Below are positions 24,901 to 34,427 of a DNA stretch of 64,000 bases, piece after piece (the first letter of the stretch is position 1; each line of letters begins with the position of its first letter). Both the position numbers and the translations under genes were made by a program. This stretch comes from Telopea speciosissima (lineage: Eukaryota > Streptophyta > Magnoliopsida > Proteales > Proteaceae), in NCBI RefSeq assembly GCF_018873765.1, contig NC_057924.1, forward strand, positions 4,898,001 to 4,962,000. The letters run 5' to 3'. A model generated the notes under the pieces. It worked only from the letters and a program-made list of their open reading frames with translations, did not search any database and was not told where the DNA came from.

Positions 24901-27029
24901 TATTCTGCGGCCCAAATTCTGAGAAAAAAACGTAATAAAAGTGAAGGCAATTTTAGAAAATAAATTAAGAGAAGATGGCATTTAAAGGCTGACTCAATCG
25001 GACTCCTCTACTTCCGCCTGCCCCTACTGTCTTGTGCGCCCCTCACACAAGTAAGGCGGAATGTACCGCCTTACCCCAGTCCAAGCACCCTGCCCGAGCG
25101 GGGGTAAGGCGGTACTTTCCACCGCGCTTATGTATGAGGGTGCACGGCAGTATCGGGCAGGCAGAAGTAGAGGAGTTGGACTTGGGTGTTTTCTCTGTGT
25201 TTAACTCACATGTTGTAGTACAACCAATTGGTTTCCAAACGGGTCATCCTTCGGGGCTCCGTAGAACTGTTGTGGGTTCTGAACAAATCCACTTTCGCTT
25301 TCTTTCTTGAAACCAAGTAGGAAACACATTGCCATGAGAATGATCTTTGGGTTGTTTGCGAACATATCACAGTCAACGTTGAGCATGAAAGGGGAGTTTG
25401 TCATCACTCCTAAGACTCTAGTCTGACCATTTCAAAGTTTTCAAAGTTAATATTCTAAGTAATGTAAGTGTATTTAGATTTTGATACCTTTTAATTTGAT
25501 ATTTTTCAATTGTTCTTTATCTTATTCTCAAAAGTTCTTTAAGTCAAGGTAAAATATAGTTTTCAAAAATAATTTGAAAATGAGTTATTTTTCAAGTATA
25601 CTTATCATACGATTGAATTTACCCTCGTTGAAAAAAGAAAAGGTGTGTTACACAAAAGGGCAAAAAAAGTAAGGCTACAAATTATTTGACATCTCAAGTG
25701 ATGTCAATAAGATGATCTTATTGCATAATGGGGGAGTCCAGCTCACGTTCACGTACGTGAGCGTATGAAAACGGCTCACAGCCATCAAGATGGAATCCAC
25801 CGCATGTGCGTACGTGAGTGTGAGCCCAACTCAATAGGGATGGTAAAGATGTACTGCTACTAGGATATCATTTTCGATACCAGATACTGAAGCCTTCTTA
25901 GTTCTTACCAAGACATTCATGGCCCCTGCTTTGTAATGATGCGGGTGCTTGGGCCGCTTCTCTCTGGACACATATACCAGGTGTGGCACCACATCCGAAA
26001 GATTTCCATTGTTTTCCCATATGACCTGCAAATTAAATGTTATAAATAACAAATTAATGAATCCTATTTGGCTTCGGTTAGTACTAAGCAAGGAATATTG
26101 GGTTACCTTAACTATACTCGGATGGTTTCTGCGTTCTATATTTGAGAAAGCTTCAAATTCACCACTCAGTTCGCATGGAACGGATTTCTGAGTAGCTTCT
26201 TCAATTCTTTGGCAAAGCTCTTCATATTCATTCTGTAAACTCAAAGATAGAGATGAGAGATATATGGGAAGATATAATGGAAATTAGAAAGATCTGGAGC
26301 TATATACTACCTTAATCTTCTTCCATTCCCTTTGGAAATCTGAGGATGAGAGATGGGAAGTTGGCTTGGTGGGCTCAGTATAAAAATACATGAAGGGGGC
26401 TCTAACTTGAACTTCATATTTTTTGCAGAAAGGCACCCAAAGCTTTGCAAACTTAGATGCTTCCAGAAGAGAATAAAAGGTAAGAGGAGAAGCTCCATCA
26501 TCAGAGACATAACAAGCTAGCTTGTGAGCTGGGTAGTCTACAGCCAACAAGGAGAGCACAGTGTTGACAGTGATAATTGGTGGTTCAAGATCTGGATCTG
26601 CTGTTGTCACAAACATGTCCACTGGGGGTAGCTCATCACCAACCCTTCAATTTGACATAACTTTAGTATATACACAAAGAGTGGTTTTAGGTACTATTTT
26701 TATCATCGGAGAATGCAAAGTAACACTGCCTAAAGAAGAAGAAGAAGGAAGAAAGATCTCTATATATACCAGTGTAAGAGGCGTTCAGGGTAAGTGATGT
26801 AATCAACAGGAGACCATTTAGCATTCATGGTGAGGATCCAGCAGAAGGTGAACCATGACTCACAGAGGAATGCAAGCTTCCAAGCTACGCCATGAACGTT
26901 GAATGATAGTAGACGATACAAGAGGAGGAGAAGAAGGAGAAAGAAGATGATGAGGTCTAGGACTCTCTGAAGGGTGTTTCTACCAGGGATTCTCTCTTGG
27001 AGGGGAATAGAAGAGATGGGATTCGCCAT
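18957..27029 (-). CDS. CSLH: Cellulose synthase-like protein, CslH-type (copy B)
   Basis: The tandem paralogue of copy A on the same strand. Exons: 26770-27029, 26311-26644, 26107-26232, 25909-26025, 25210-25422, 24783-24918, 23848-24386 and 18957-19529. Six internal exon lengths are identical to copy A. Exon 1 has one extra codon ([10 protein letters not shown]) and exon 8 stops three codons earlier (GSKS then TAA). The joined frame is 765 codons without stops. Catalytic signatures are kept: SDDGASP, NVDCD, STTED and QMKRW, with two N-terminal and several C-terminal membrane segments. Intron 7 is 4.3 kb and full of repeats, so splicing across it is the least certain join. A truncated transcript ending after exon 7 is possible. 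The role is as for copy A. Confidence 0.84.
19950..20858. mobile_element. hAT-type element carrying a nested hAT-type MITE
   Basis: The ends are 'aggatgtaaatggatatcc' and 'ccatttacatccctag', the same termini as the 393-662 MITE. Flanks tttatagt and ttcatagc agree at 6 of 8 positions. Between them, at 20210-20689, lies a second element with 'taggggtgcaag' and 'ttgcagcccta' termini and flanks AGGGGGAG/AGGGGAGG. The whole nest sits in CslH-B intron 7. Confidence 0.6.
20210..20689. mobile_element. Nested GC-rich hAT-type MITE
   Basis: The interior is rich in 'ggttagggttggg' and 'cccaacccagccc', forming a long imperfect hairpin. It shares its architecture with 6019-6310 and with fragments near 35.3, 37.1, 63.1 and 63.8 kb. 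A plus-strand open frame at 20356-20625 is low-complexity and is not a gene. Confidence 0.6.
21865..21952. repeat. Near-perfect palindrome, arms about 40 bp
   Basis: 'gttactctaaaaaatttact' followed by 'gttataagaaaagaaataa' pairs with the right arm 'ttatttctattttttataac' followed by 'agtaaattttttagtctaac'. On both sides lie diverged copies of 'aaccatttaataaaccattc' (about 21.78 and 21.98 kb). The unit looks like a larger AT-rich foldback inside CslH-B intron 7. Confidence 0.7.
22162..22625. mobile_element. hAT-like MITE with tagggttgtcaat ends
   Basis: Termini are 'tagggttgtcaatcgg' and 'ttttgacacccct' plus 'a'. The interior is 'ggtttggttt/ttcggtt' pseudo-repeats typical of the GGGGTGTCAAT family (compare 40601-41616). 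No matching 8-bp flank was found. Confidence 0.55.
22630..22818. mobile_element. F2 MITE copy in CslH-B intron 7
   Basis: The core 'gattgccttacccccgctcg', 'caaggcgctcggacgg' and the end 'accgtagaagatcggatcc' match family F2. It abuts the preceding hAT-like element. Target duplication not clear. Confidence 0.6.
23365..23484. mobile_element. F4 MITE, partial
   Basis: It contains 'atctatctctctcttcacc', 'atgaaaagacatctctgccc' and the right terminus 'ggccacactcctaaacag' then 'aaaactacttccc'. The left terminus is missing or replaced. Full relatives occur at 28195-28362, 63211-63381 and 63452-63620. Confidence 0.6.
23495..23840. repeat. Two F5-type foldbacks next to the CslH-B exon 7 donor
   Basis: The first (about 23498-23655) has ends 'gggaaaaagaacgatgtctgg' and 'cgaccagccaaaaatctcttg'. 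The second (about 23690-23836) has 'gaacgttgcttggtcgcg' and 'gcgaccaagcatcgttc'. The second ends about 10 bp from the intron 7 donor (23847). Both contain short runs such as 'cacatgggggcgggg'. Confidence 0.55.
24990..25185. mobile_element. F2-type MITE filling CslH-B intron 5
   Basis: Foldback ends are 'ggactcctctacttccgcc' and 'gcagaagtagaggagttgg', with core 'gtaaggcggaatgtaccgcc' and 'cgggggtaaggcggtac'. The equivalent intron of CslH-A (8958-9070) is 113 bp and lacks it. Confidence 0.7.
25730..25840. repeat. Short foldback in CslH-B intron 4
   Basis: 'agctcacgttcacgtacgtg' pairs with 'cgtacgtgagtgtgagc'. The arms recall the 31422-31586 element. It is absent from the equivalent part of CslH-A intron 4, which instead carries other MITEs. 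Confidence 0.5.
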
Positions 27030-27164
27030 GGAAAATGGAGATTGAGAATTGGGTCACTTTTAAGAATTAAGATCGTCTTATATATATATGATAATCCTGC
27101 TCGGTTTTGGTATTTTCCAAAATATCCATTAAGCTTCCTTTTCTCTAGTTGAGGTGTTGGGGTG

Positions 27165-27345
27165 ACACGAATTCCTCTACTGCCGAGCTGCCCGTACTAC
27201 GCTGCCCTACTGTGCAGACAAAGTAAGGCGTGCAATGACCTGCTCAAATGCCTTGCCCGAGTAGGGGTAAGGCAATCATTTCACGCCCTATTGTGTATGC
27301 ACAATAGGGAAGTTGGGGCAGCTCGGCAGTAGAGGATCCGGATCT
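27165..27345. mobile_element. F2 MITE upstream of CslH-B
   Basis: Inverted arms 'cctctactgccgagctgccc' and 'ggcagctcggcagtagagg' surround 'caatgacctgctc' and 'gtaggggtaaggcaatc'. It lies about 140-320 bp upstream of the CslH-B start codon, so it sits in the presumed promoter. Confidence 0.75.
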
Positions 27346-28194
27346 TCATGCATCTTTAAAGTTGAGAGGATGAAAATCCCTTAGTTGGTTCCTTCACTAG
27401 ATGGAGATAAATTATTTTCCAGATTATTCGTCTAGGTAGCAATTCTGCTCTCAAAAATAACAAAAAAACACCGACATATAAAATGCTATTTTATATACCA
27501 TCTGCTCCTCCTGATGAGCAAGATAGAAACCAATGAAATCACTTCCAAAGAGTGTTATCAAAGAGTGTTATCAAAAACAAATGGAGTAGAGAACTTGAAG
27601 AGTAGTTAGGAGATTAGAACGAAGAGGATAATGGAATTGTGGTCTGTGGGCTTCCAAAATGGACAACACAACAGATGTTTTTGGTCGCTACCGTTTATAA
27701 TTTACCTACAAGTGGCTGATCCAGCTAATGGTCATGAACGGTGGAGAATGGACTCAAGGACACGGAACCAACATTCTGATCCATAGGGAAAAGATGAAGC
27801 CACATTAAATGACCTAAGAAGTGACGTCTTTCCTTCATTAATCTTCTCTTTCCTATACTTTTTTTCGTTTTTCGTTAAATTTCTCTTTCTTATACTGAAG
27901 TTAGATGCTAGCACTGTAGCACATGCAATCACTTCACAAGTGGATCCCAGATAAAATGACCATCTCACTCTTATTTTTGCTGTCGTTTAGGGGGGTTGAT
28001 CGCTCCAGTCAAGGCAGGATAGAAACCTTTTCCTTGACTATCTTGCTTATGCCAACTCTCATCCTTGGTCTTTTTGAATTGTCTTTTACCAAGAAAAATT
28101 CAATTTTATCTTAGAAAATAATTTTATTTTTCTTTTTCTTACTCTTTCCTCGTCACCTACTAAAAGGAATTATGATCTCAGGAAAACAAAAATT

Positions 28195-28362
28195 GGAAAA
28201 AGAATTTTGTCCGAGAGTGTGGTCTACGCCAGCACTCCCATGAGTCTATCTCTCTCCTCCCCATATGAAAAGACACATCTACCCCCTTGTTTTGAGGAGG
28301 AGAGAGATAAACAAATGGGAGTGCTGGCATAGTCCACACTCTCGGACAGAAAACTACTTCCC
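28195..28362. mobile_element. F4 MITE in the CslH-B upstream flank
   Basis: The left end 'ggaaaaagaattttgtccg' and right end 'cggacagaaaactacttccc' pair over the full length ('gagtgtggtctacgccagc' with 'gctggcatagtccacactc'). The paralogous flank at about 1243-1275 reads straight through this point without the element, which identifies it as an insertion. Confidence 0.75.
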
Positions 28363-28540
28363 AAAAAATATATACCTTAACCTTCCATTTTCTTGACAAA
28401 TGAGAACCAAGTCGTTCCAAACTTTTAATAGAATGTTTTGATCACGAAGCTTCCTCGTTGAGCCAAGTGCACAACAAGTTATCAAACAGAAGTATTCGAC
28501 TTTTACATCACAAAAGATTGGACTGAATTTCCCTCCACCC

Positions 28541-28730
28541 TACCAATGCTGTCAGTTGGGAGGCAGTGGGGCGACCTAACTATAGATTTAAGTAATGCTT
28601 TGTTTGCTTTGTTTTGAGTTTCCAGGATCTTTTGGATCAGTGGTTTCTCTTTAGGATTTTCACAGCCATTCTCTGTACCATATTTTTTAATCTTTAATAC
28701 AATCTTTGCTGACCATTAGCAAAAAAAAGA
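28541..28730 (+). mobile_element. Severely truncated LINE 3' end, 15-bp TSD
   Basis: A 190-bp insertion ending 'gaccattagc' plus an A-run, flanked by the perfect 15-bp repeat AATTTCCCTCCACCC at 28526-28540 and 28731-28745. The 3' end matches the LINE relic at 1.5-3.4 kb. Truncation, poly-A and a long variable duplication are the marks of target-primed reverse transcription. Confidence 0.9.
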
Positions 28731-28953
28731 AATTTCCCTCCACCCATAGTGAATGGGATCCAAGAAGTGAGAATATGTATCAGAAGGGTATTTTAAAACA
28801 TACAAAAACCTTAGGAGGGGTTTGTGAATCCTAAGATGGTGAGTAAATCGTCATCTATGGGTGGAGGAAAACTTTGTGCCAAAGATTTACAGAAAATTAA
28901 GAGTTCGGCTCCTCTGCACAAAGGGGGTGGTTGGGGGACTTTATTTAGTTTAT

Positions 28954-29125
28954 GGGAAGCAGTTTTCTATTAAGGAGTGTGGCCTACACACACTCCCATG
29001 TGTCTATATCCTCCCTCCTCAAAACAAGGGGAACAAAGGTGTCTTTTCATATGGAGAGAAGAGAGATAGACTCATAGAAGTGCTGGCATAGGCCACACTT
29101 CTGGATAGAGTTTTTTTTTTTTTTT
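28954..29125. mobile_element. F4 MITE with a decayed right end
   Basis: The left terminus 'gggaagcagttttctattaa' and the 'ggagtgtggcctacacac' arm pair with 'gcataggccacacttctgg'. The right terminus is degraded into a T-run. Confidence 0.6.
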
Positions 29126-29249
29126 ATGATAGAAAGAACGTTAAGTGATGCTGAACTTCAGCATGCATCCACACCCAACTACAACCACGCTCAAAATGAC
29201 CGACACCCCTGGTAACTTACTTTGATAAAGACATTTGTACAAAAGAAGG

Positions 29250-30105
29250 TCCTAGTTTTCTTTTACCCACGGTGAAGGTCCAAGTCTCTTGGCTTGACGT
29301 GAGCTGATTGTTGGCCTCTGACTGCTGCCATGAGGTTTACTGCTGATACATCCAATATTCACCGGGCCAATCAGCAGTCGCCACGTGTCACAGGGCGACC
29401 CGCTCCAGAACCAAGGGGAACGAACCGGGGTCCCAGCACCCGGGCGCGGCCTCACCCAGGCGCGACCACACCCAGGCGCGGCCTCACCCTAGCGCGGCCT
29501 GACACTCGGGCGCGGCCTCAGCCAGGCGCGACCACCACCCAGGCGCGGTCTCTCGCCCAAGCGCGGCCTGCACCCAGGCATAGCATCGTGGGCACAGACG
29601 TGAGGTGGGGGCTACTCACCTATGACCCGATCGTATCGCTATAGACTCATGTCACCACCGAGACTCTAGGCCACCACTTAGAAGTCACGTCACCCAGACG
29701 GATTCAAGCACTAATAACGTTATCACCACACGCGGGTATCTATCCAACAAGGATCTTGATGCCACCAGCACTCCCTCCTGTGGGGAGATGGCCAATCAGG
29801 ATAGAGCCCCGTTACCCAGGGCCTCTATCCACTCAACGGCACACTCGCCATCAAACTGGGACTCTCCATACCGCCATACACTACTATAAAAGGCAAGGTA
29901 CACAACCCCATCAGGGGACATCTAACTCATACTGAATAATCACTATTCATCTGTTTGCGCCAGGAGATCTAACTTTGGCATTGGAGAGCCCTAGGCCAGA
30001 ATCATACCGGTTCTCTCTGTTGACCCCTTGGTCCACTTGCAAGTGATGGCACTCGCAGGACCGCTTGACGATTTCTTGACGCAACAACTGCTACCTTTGT
30101 CTGTA
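29250..30105 (+). repeat. LTR-like relic with GC-rich tandem array
   Basis: 29435-29580 is a tandem array of degenerate 'ggcgcggcctcacccag' units, the most GC-rich part of the window. It is followed by sequence that looks like a plant LTR: 'ctactataaaaggcaagg' (TATA-like, about 29883), then a leader-like 'ggagatctaactttggcat' (about 29963). No internal retrotransposon domains or second LTR are visible, and the ends are unresolved. Open frames here are repeat translations, not genes. Confidence 0.5.
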
Positions 30106-30474
30106 AGCTTATCTCTTGAGTTCTGCCTTGTGAAACATGAGTTTTTGGATTCGATATCAATAGCGATATCGGATCAGTCGTATTAGGTGATTCATATCGG
30201 TATTGATACCATGCTGGTCCATATTGATATCGTATCACTCATCCGGAAGCTCGATACCCGAACTGATATTGTGCACCAAATCCATGCTGTGAGATGTAGC
30301 CAGCTGTGATCCTTATGGCTGTATATTCTTTTCCTCCTTATTTTTCCCTTTTGTTTGATATTAACTATCCAAGAAAAAACAGATTATCTTTTTGTTTCTT
30401 TTTTACTTGATAATTTGATTGAGTTAATTGGTTTTCTTGTCTTCCAATACATGGGTTACATATTTGAGTATCCA

Positions 30475-30632
30475 GATCCTCTACGGTGATGTCCCAATGG
30501 CCTCATGCTGTGCAGGACCATAGGCAATGACCGTCTTATCCCCACCCACGCAAAGTGCTCAGGCAGGGGTAAGGCAGTCATTGCATATGGTCCTGTGTCT
30601 GCGCAGCACGGCCGTTTGAGGAATTGATCCCA
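30475..30632. mobile_element. F2 MITE copy
   Basis: 'ccagatcctctacggtg' at the left, with the core 'caatgaccgtcttatccccac' shortened to 'gcaatgaccgtcttat' shared with family F2. The right end 'cacggccgtttgaggaattg' is diverged. Target duplication not clear. Confidence 0.55.
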
Positions 30633-30751
30633 TATTTGATTGGAGTTATAGAATTAGGATATCTGATCGATAAATGAAAAATTTTAGAATTATGAAACAA
30701 AAGACGTTGGAATTCTTGCTCCATGCATGACGTATCAATGTATCATCAGAT

Positions 30752-30941
30752 GTGCAATTCAAATCCTCTACGGCACAGCTGCCCGTAGCGGCCTATGCCG
30801 CACAGACTGGGCCGCGCATGCAAGGACCGCCTTATCCCTGTCCAAATGCCTTGCCCGAGCAGGAGTAAGGTGAATATTGCACGTGCATCCCAGTCTGTGC
30901 CGCACAGGTCGCTAGGGACAGCGCACCGTAGAGGATCTGGA
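30752..30941. mobile_element. F2 MITE with perfect 9-bp TSD
   Basis: The 9-bp repeat TCATCAGAT occurs at 30743-30751 and 30942-30950. Arms 'aaatcctctacggcacagc' and 'gcgcaccgtagaggatctgg' are inverted. The core is 'accgccttatccctgtcc' and 'cgagcaggagtaagg'. Supports Mutator-like transposition for family F2. Confidence 0.78.
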
Positions 30942-31275
30942 TCATCAGATTTGGGCTTCTATCACTTGAGTTGTCCTACTGAAAGCTCTCACGTGCCCCT
31001 TTCTCCTAAGCGAACTCGAGAAACCAGTGTATTGCTTCTTCCTTGGACCTTCCAACACCCCCTCTCCTTCAATTCTCTCTTTTTAGTTTGTTTGTTTTGG
31101 TGGCTGTTTTGGCTTCTGCTTGTTAGAAATTATTTACAGGATCGATATGCCGAATCATTGAACAAGACATAAATAATAATATAAGATTCAATTCAGTATG
31201 TACCCGGATCCATATCGTTTGATGAAGTATTCTTCACAACATTTATCCCTCCCCCTTGTTGATCCTGTCTGCTCC

Positions 31276-31990
31276 CTTGTCAATATAATTGTCAAAGCTA
31301 GCAATTGATGGCCACTACTAATATTATTTAGACTGGGAGTTGGGACCAACCCTATCAGACTGAACAATTGATGTCTCGTTCATAATGGGCTCAGTTGTTA
31401 ATGGGCCCACACATAAAATACGAGTTCGGTTCCTCTACACGTACCAACAGGTGAACGTACATGTGAGAGTCAACCACCTGTCCTATTTTTACCATTTACA
31501 AGGGGAAGAGGGGATTTTATGGAAATAAAATGTGATTGGATCTGAGATGTACGTTCACCTGTTGATACGTGCAAATGATCCATTCTTTAAAATACAAACT
31601 TTACACTTTTAGAAACGGATTAACTGAATCCTCTACCATTAAGGAGACCACCCTCCGCATAGGGCCTCATCCAACCATGCCTATCATTAACACTCATCCA
31701 CTAATCTATATTCATAGAATGACTAAATGCTAACCCATAAAATTGTCAGAGCTAGCAACTAATGGCCACTGCTAACATTATATAGATTGGAAGTAAGGAC
31801 CAACCTTGTCGAACTAAACAATTGATGTCTCTTTCATAATGGGCTCACACATAAAATACAATAAAGTTTTAGAACGGATTAATTGAAGCTTCTACCACTA
31901 ATGATACCACCTCCCGTATAGGGCTTCATCCAACCATACATACCCATCAGCCAACACCCATCTATTTTTATAGTAACCGAAAACATATGT
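31276..31990. repeat. Tandem duplication interrupted by a MITE
   Basis: The block starting 'aattgtcaaagctagcaa' (about 31282) recurs as 'aattgtcagagctagcaac' (about 31742). Both run through 'gatgtctc(g/t)ttcataatggg' and 'acacataaaata' into '(a)acggatta..ctctaccatta'. Copy one carries the 31422-31586 MITE. Related fragments lie at 4.70-4.87 kb. Confidence 0.6.
31422..31586. mobile_element. MITE with 27-bp inverted arms and 9-bp TSD
   Basis: 'tacacgtaccaacaggtgaa' plus 'cgtacat' pairs with 'atgtacgttcacctgttgat' plus 'acgtgca'. Flanks ATAAAATAC (31413-31421) and TTAAAATAC (31587-31595) match at 8 of 9 positions. The second copy of the tandem repeat (about 31855) lacks it and serves as an empty site. 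Confidence 0.7.
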
Positions 31991-32249
31991 AATTGGGGAG
32001 TAGGTTTAATATAGTAATAAAGCTTTGTGATCAGAAAATCAGATCTAAAGAATGTACAAATCATCTATCCAAACTTTGATAGAAAGTGAGATATCAATTA
32101 AATAGCAAATAACATGTTAGAGCCATCCAACGGTCTGTAATTCACATCCTCTACTTCAGCAGACAAGATTATGAAAGTTACAATTGCCTTTAACAATTTT
32201 GGCCCAGGTTGTGTGCAGAGGATGCCAAGGTGAGGGATGGTTTATGAAA

Positions 32250-33004
32250 GGGTAAATTACACGTCACCCTGGTTTTCAAACGAAACTCAGATCACCCTCT
32301 GGTTTTTTTAAAAACTCAAATCACCCTTTGGTTTAGATCCCAATATGACAAATTAGTCCCTATCGTTAGATTTAGGGTAAATTACATGTCACCTTGTAGT
32401 TTTCAAATGAAACTTAGATCACCTCTTGGTTTTTGAAAAAACTTAAATCACCCCCTGATTTAGACCCCAATATGACAAATTAGTCCCTAACGTTAGTTTT
32501 ATGCCGTTAAGTGATGATGTCACCCACTTAAATAAATTTAAATCCCTAAACTATCCTTTAGCAGTGCATTGTAAATTTAATTATAATGTTTTAGTACAAG
32601 GGTAAAATAGTCCTTTCACATCAATAACTAACAGCAGACTAACACCGTTACTATAGAGGGGGTGATTTGAGTTTTTTCAAAAACCAAGGGGTGATCTGAG
32701 TTTCGATTGAAAACCAAGGGTGATGTGTAATTTACCCTTAGTTTTATGTTGTTAAGTGATGATGTCACCCAGTTAAATAAATTTAAATCCCTAAACTACC
32801 CTTGACCAATGTTGAAGATGAAGGAAGGGTAGTATTGTAAATTTAATTCTAATGTTTTAGTATAAGGGTAAAATAGTTCTTTCACACCAATAACTAATAG
32901 CAGACTAACACTGTTATTGTAGAAGGGGTGATTTGAGTTTTTTCAAAATCTAGGAGGTGATCTGAGTTTCGTTTGAAAACCAGGGGGTGATGTATAATTT
33001 ACCC
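32250..33004. mobile_element. Outer MULE-type MITE, perfect 9-bp TSD
   Basis: Termini are GGGTAAATTAC and the inverse-like ataatttaccc, flanked by the perfect 9-bp repeat TTTATGAAA at 32241-32249 and 33005-33013. The inner copy (32375-32737) is inserted in it; without that copy and its duplication the element is about 383 bp. Arms carry 'cgaaactcagatcaccc' and the inverse 'ggtgatctgagtttcg'. No coding sequence. Confidence 0.92.
32375..32737. mobile_element. Inner copy of the same MITE, nested
   Basis: A 363-bp complete copy with the same termini (gggtaaattacatgtcacc, gtgtaatttaccc). Its flanks are TTAGATTTA (32366-32374) and TTAGTTTTA (32738-32746), 8 of 9 matching. The uninterrupted target is visible inside the inner copy itself ('acgttagttttatgccg'), which fixes the insertion point exactly. 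Confidence 0.92.
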
Positions 33005-33133
33005 TTTATGAAATTAGAATTTGATAATTATTAATGAGCAATAGTACTTTCTAATCAGGTTTCTCCCTAATATATATTAATCCTCTGATTTGCATTACAA
33101 GGTGAGGTTTGGGTATGCCCATGTAGTGAACAA

Positions 33134-33654
33134 TGTTAGAATTTTAGTTCTAATAAAATTCCATATGGACATAATTAAATCCCTAAATCAGGCTAATTAG
33201 GGTTTTAGTCTAATATAGTGAGGTCATTAAGTTATATTAGAAGTCTAATGTGGACTTGCTTAGTGTGGGCCAGATAGATTCCTATTGGGACTGTGATGAG
33301 TCAGACCCTATAGGGATTACTATATAAGGAGAGCTAGGTCTCCCCTCTACCCAACACAACTTATTATTCTCAATTGCTATTGAGGAGTGCATTCTTGAAA
33401 GAGAGGGAGATATTCAGTGTTCGTCGTCCCTGCGCATTCGGTATTCTCATCAGGCCAGTTACTTTGGGAATAGAGGGGAAGCACCTAGATCTTTGTTCTT
33501 TATTTTTCGCTGCAATCATCATCACTATGGATGCGAAACAAGGTCAGTGGTTCTATCCCTATTTTCTATTATTTATTTGATTGTGTTCTTGAACGCCCTA
33601 TAGAGATCCTGATTTTTGGAATTTTGTCCATATTCGGATCGATTCATTCTAACA
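33134..33654. mobile_element. Solo-LTR-like insertion in PL-1 exon 3
   Basis: A 521-bp sequence begins TGTTAGAA and ends TTCTAACA, a perfect 8-bp terminal inverted repeat with the TG..CA ends of an LTR. Flanks AACAA (33129-33133) and ACCAA (33655-33659) make a 5-bp duplication with one mismatch. Removing the insertion and one flank restores the exon sequence seen in PL-3 ('gtgaacaacagatatgatc'). A TATA-like 'actatataaggag' lies near 33319. The size and ends fit a Copia-type solo LTR, orientation probably plus. Confidence 0.88.
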
Positions 33655-34238
33655 ACCAACAGATATGATCAGTGGCTAATGTATGCTGTCGGTGGAAGTG
33701 CCAATCCAACGATCTTTAGCCAAGGAAACTACTATGTAGCCTCTAACAATCACAATTTCAAACAGGTATTATATATAAATCTAGGTGTAGAAGCCTTTTA
33801 CTTAAAATTAATAATTACAATTGGGAACACTAGTTGTTGTTTTAATTAACTGAGATTGTTGAATTGGATTGCAGGTGACTAAGAGAGATTGTAATGGAGG
33901 ATGGGTGAATTGGAAATGGAGGACTTCCGGGGATTTATTTTTGAATGGAGCTTATTTTGTTCAATCTGGATATGGGTCATGTTCTCCGCAATATGCCGGA
34001 AACCAGTGGTTCATAGCTGCTCCGGCATTCATGGTTCCTGCCCTAACAGCCGATGCTGGTCCTCTCCACTGTGTTCCAGGACAACGGTGCTGAATTAAAA
34101 AGTTCTACCTAGCTTTGTGTGATATGTTGCTATGTTTTTTTTCCCTTCCTTCTTCATGGAAGAGAATTTTCTTTTCCATGCAAAATTTTCCCCTTTTGTA
34201 TGGGTTGATCTTTTTCTTGTAACCTTTGAGAACTTCCC

Positions 34239-34427
34239 GGATCCAGATCTTCTATTGCGCGGGCTGCCCGTTCTGTCGTGCTACGCAGACACAAAGCGGT
34301 GCGCATTGATCGTCTTACCCCTGCCCAAATGCCTTACCTAAACGGGGGTAAGGCGGTCATTGTGCGCAGTCCTGTGTCTGCACATCACAGGCAGGACAGG
34401 ACAGCGCGCCGTAAAAGATCTGTATTG
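34239..34427. mobile_element. F2 MITE in the PL-1 3' flank, 9-bp TSD
   Basis: 'ggatccagatcttctattgc' and the inverse 'cgccgtaaaagatctgtatt' bound an F2 core ('cgtcttacccctgcc', 'cgggggtaaggcggtcattg'). Flanks GAACTTCCC (34230-34238) and AAACTTCCC (34428-34436). The 3' flank of PL-2 (about 40337-40355, 'tttgagaacttcccgtc') is the empty site. Confidence 0.85.

Larger units (their letters stand above)
32160..34093 (+). pseudogene. Pectate lyase pseudogene PL-1 (exons 2-4 only)
   Basis: Relic of a PL1-family pectate lyase. The signal peptide, all of exon 1 and the start of exon 2 are missing; homology begins at about 32160 (DKIMKVTIAFNNFGPGCVQRMPR, ending 32229). Exon 3 is split: 33102-33133 encodes FGYAHVVNN and 33660-33765 encodes RYDQWLMYAVGG onward, with a 521-bp LTR-like insertion between. 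The exon 3 acceptor AG is changed to AA, with an AG one base later. Exon 4 is 33875-34093, ending in TGA. Intron 2 carries a self-nested MITE. Exon 4 and most of exon 3 are open, so inactivation came from truncation and insertion rather than long decay. Confidence 0.9.

Noticed and set aside
29330-29644. Open frame of 104 codons rich in Arg, Pro and Thr
   Set aside because: It is a translation of the GC-rich tandem array; no start context, domain or codon structure of a gene.
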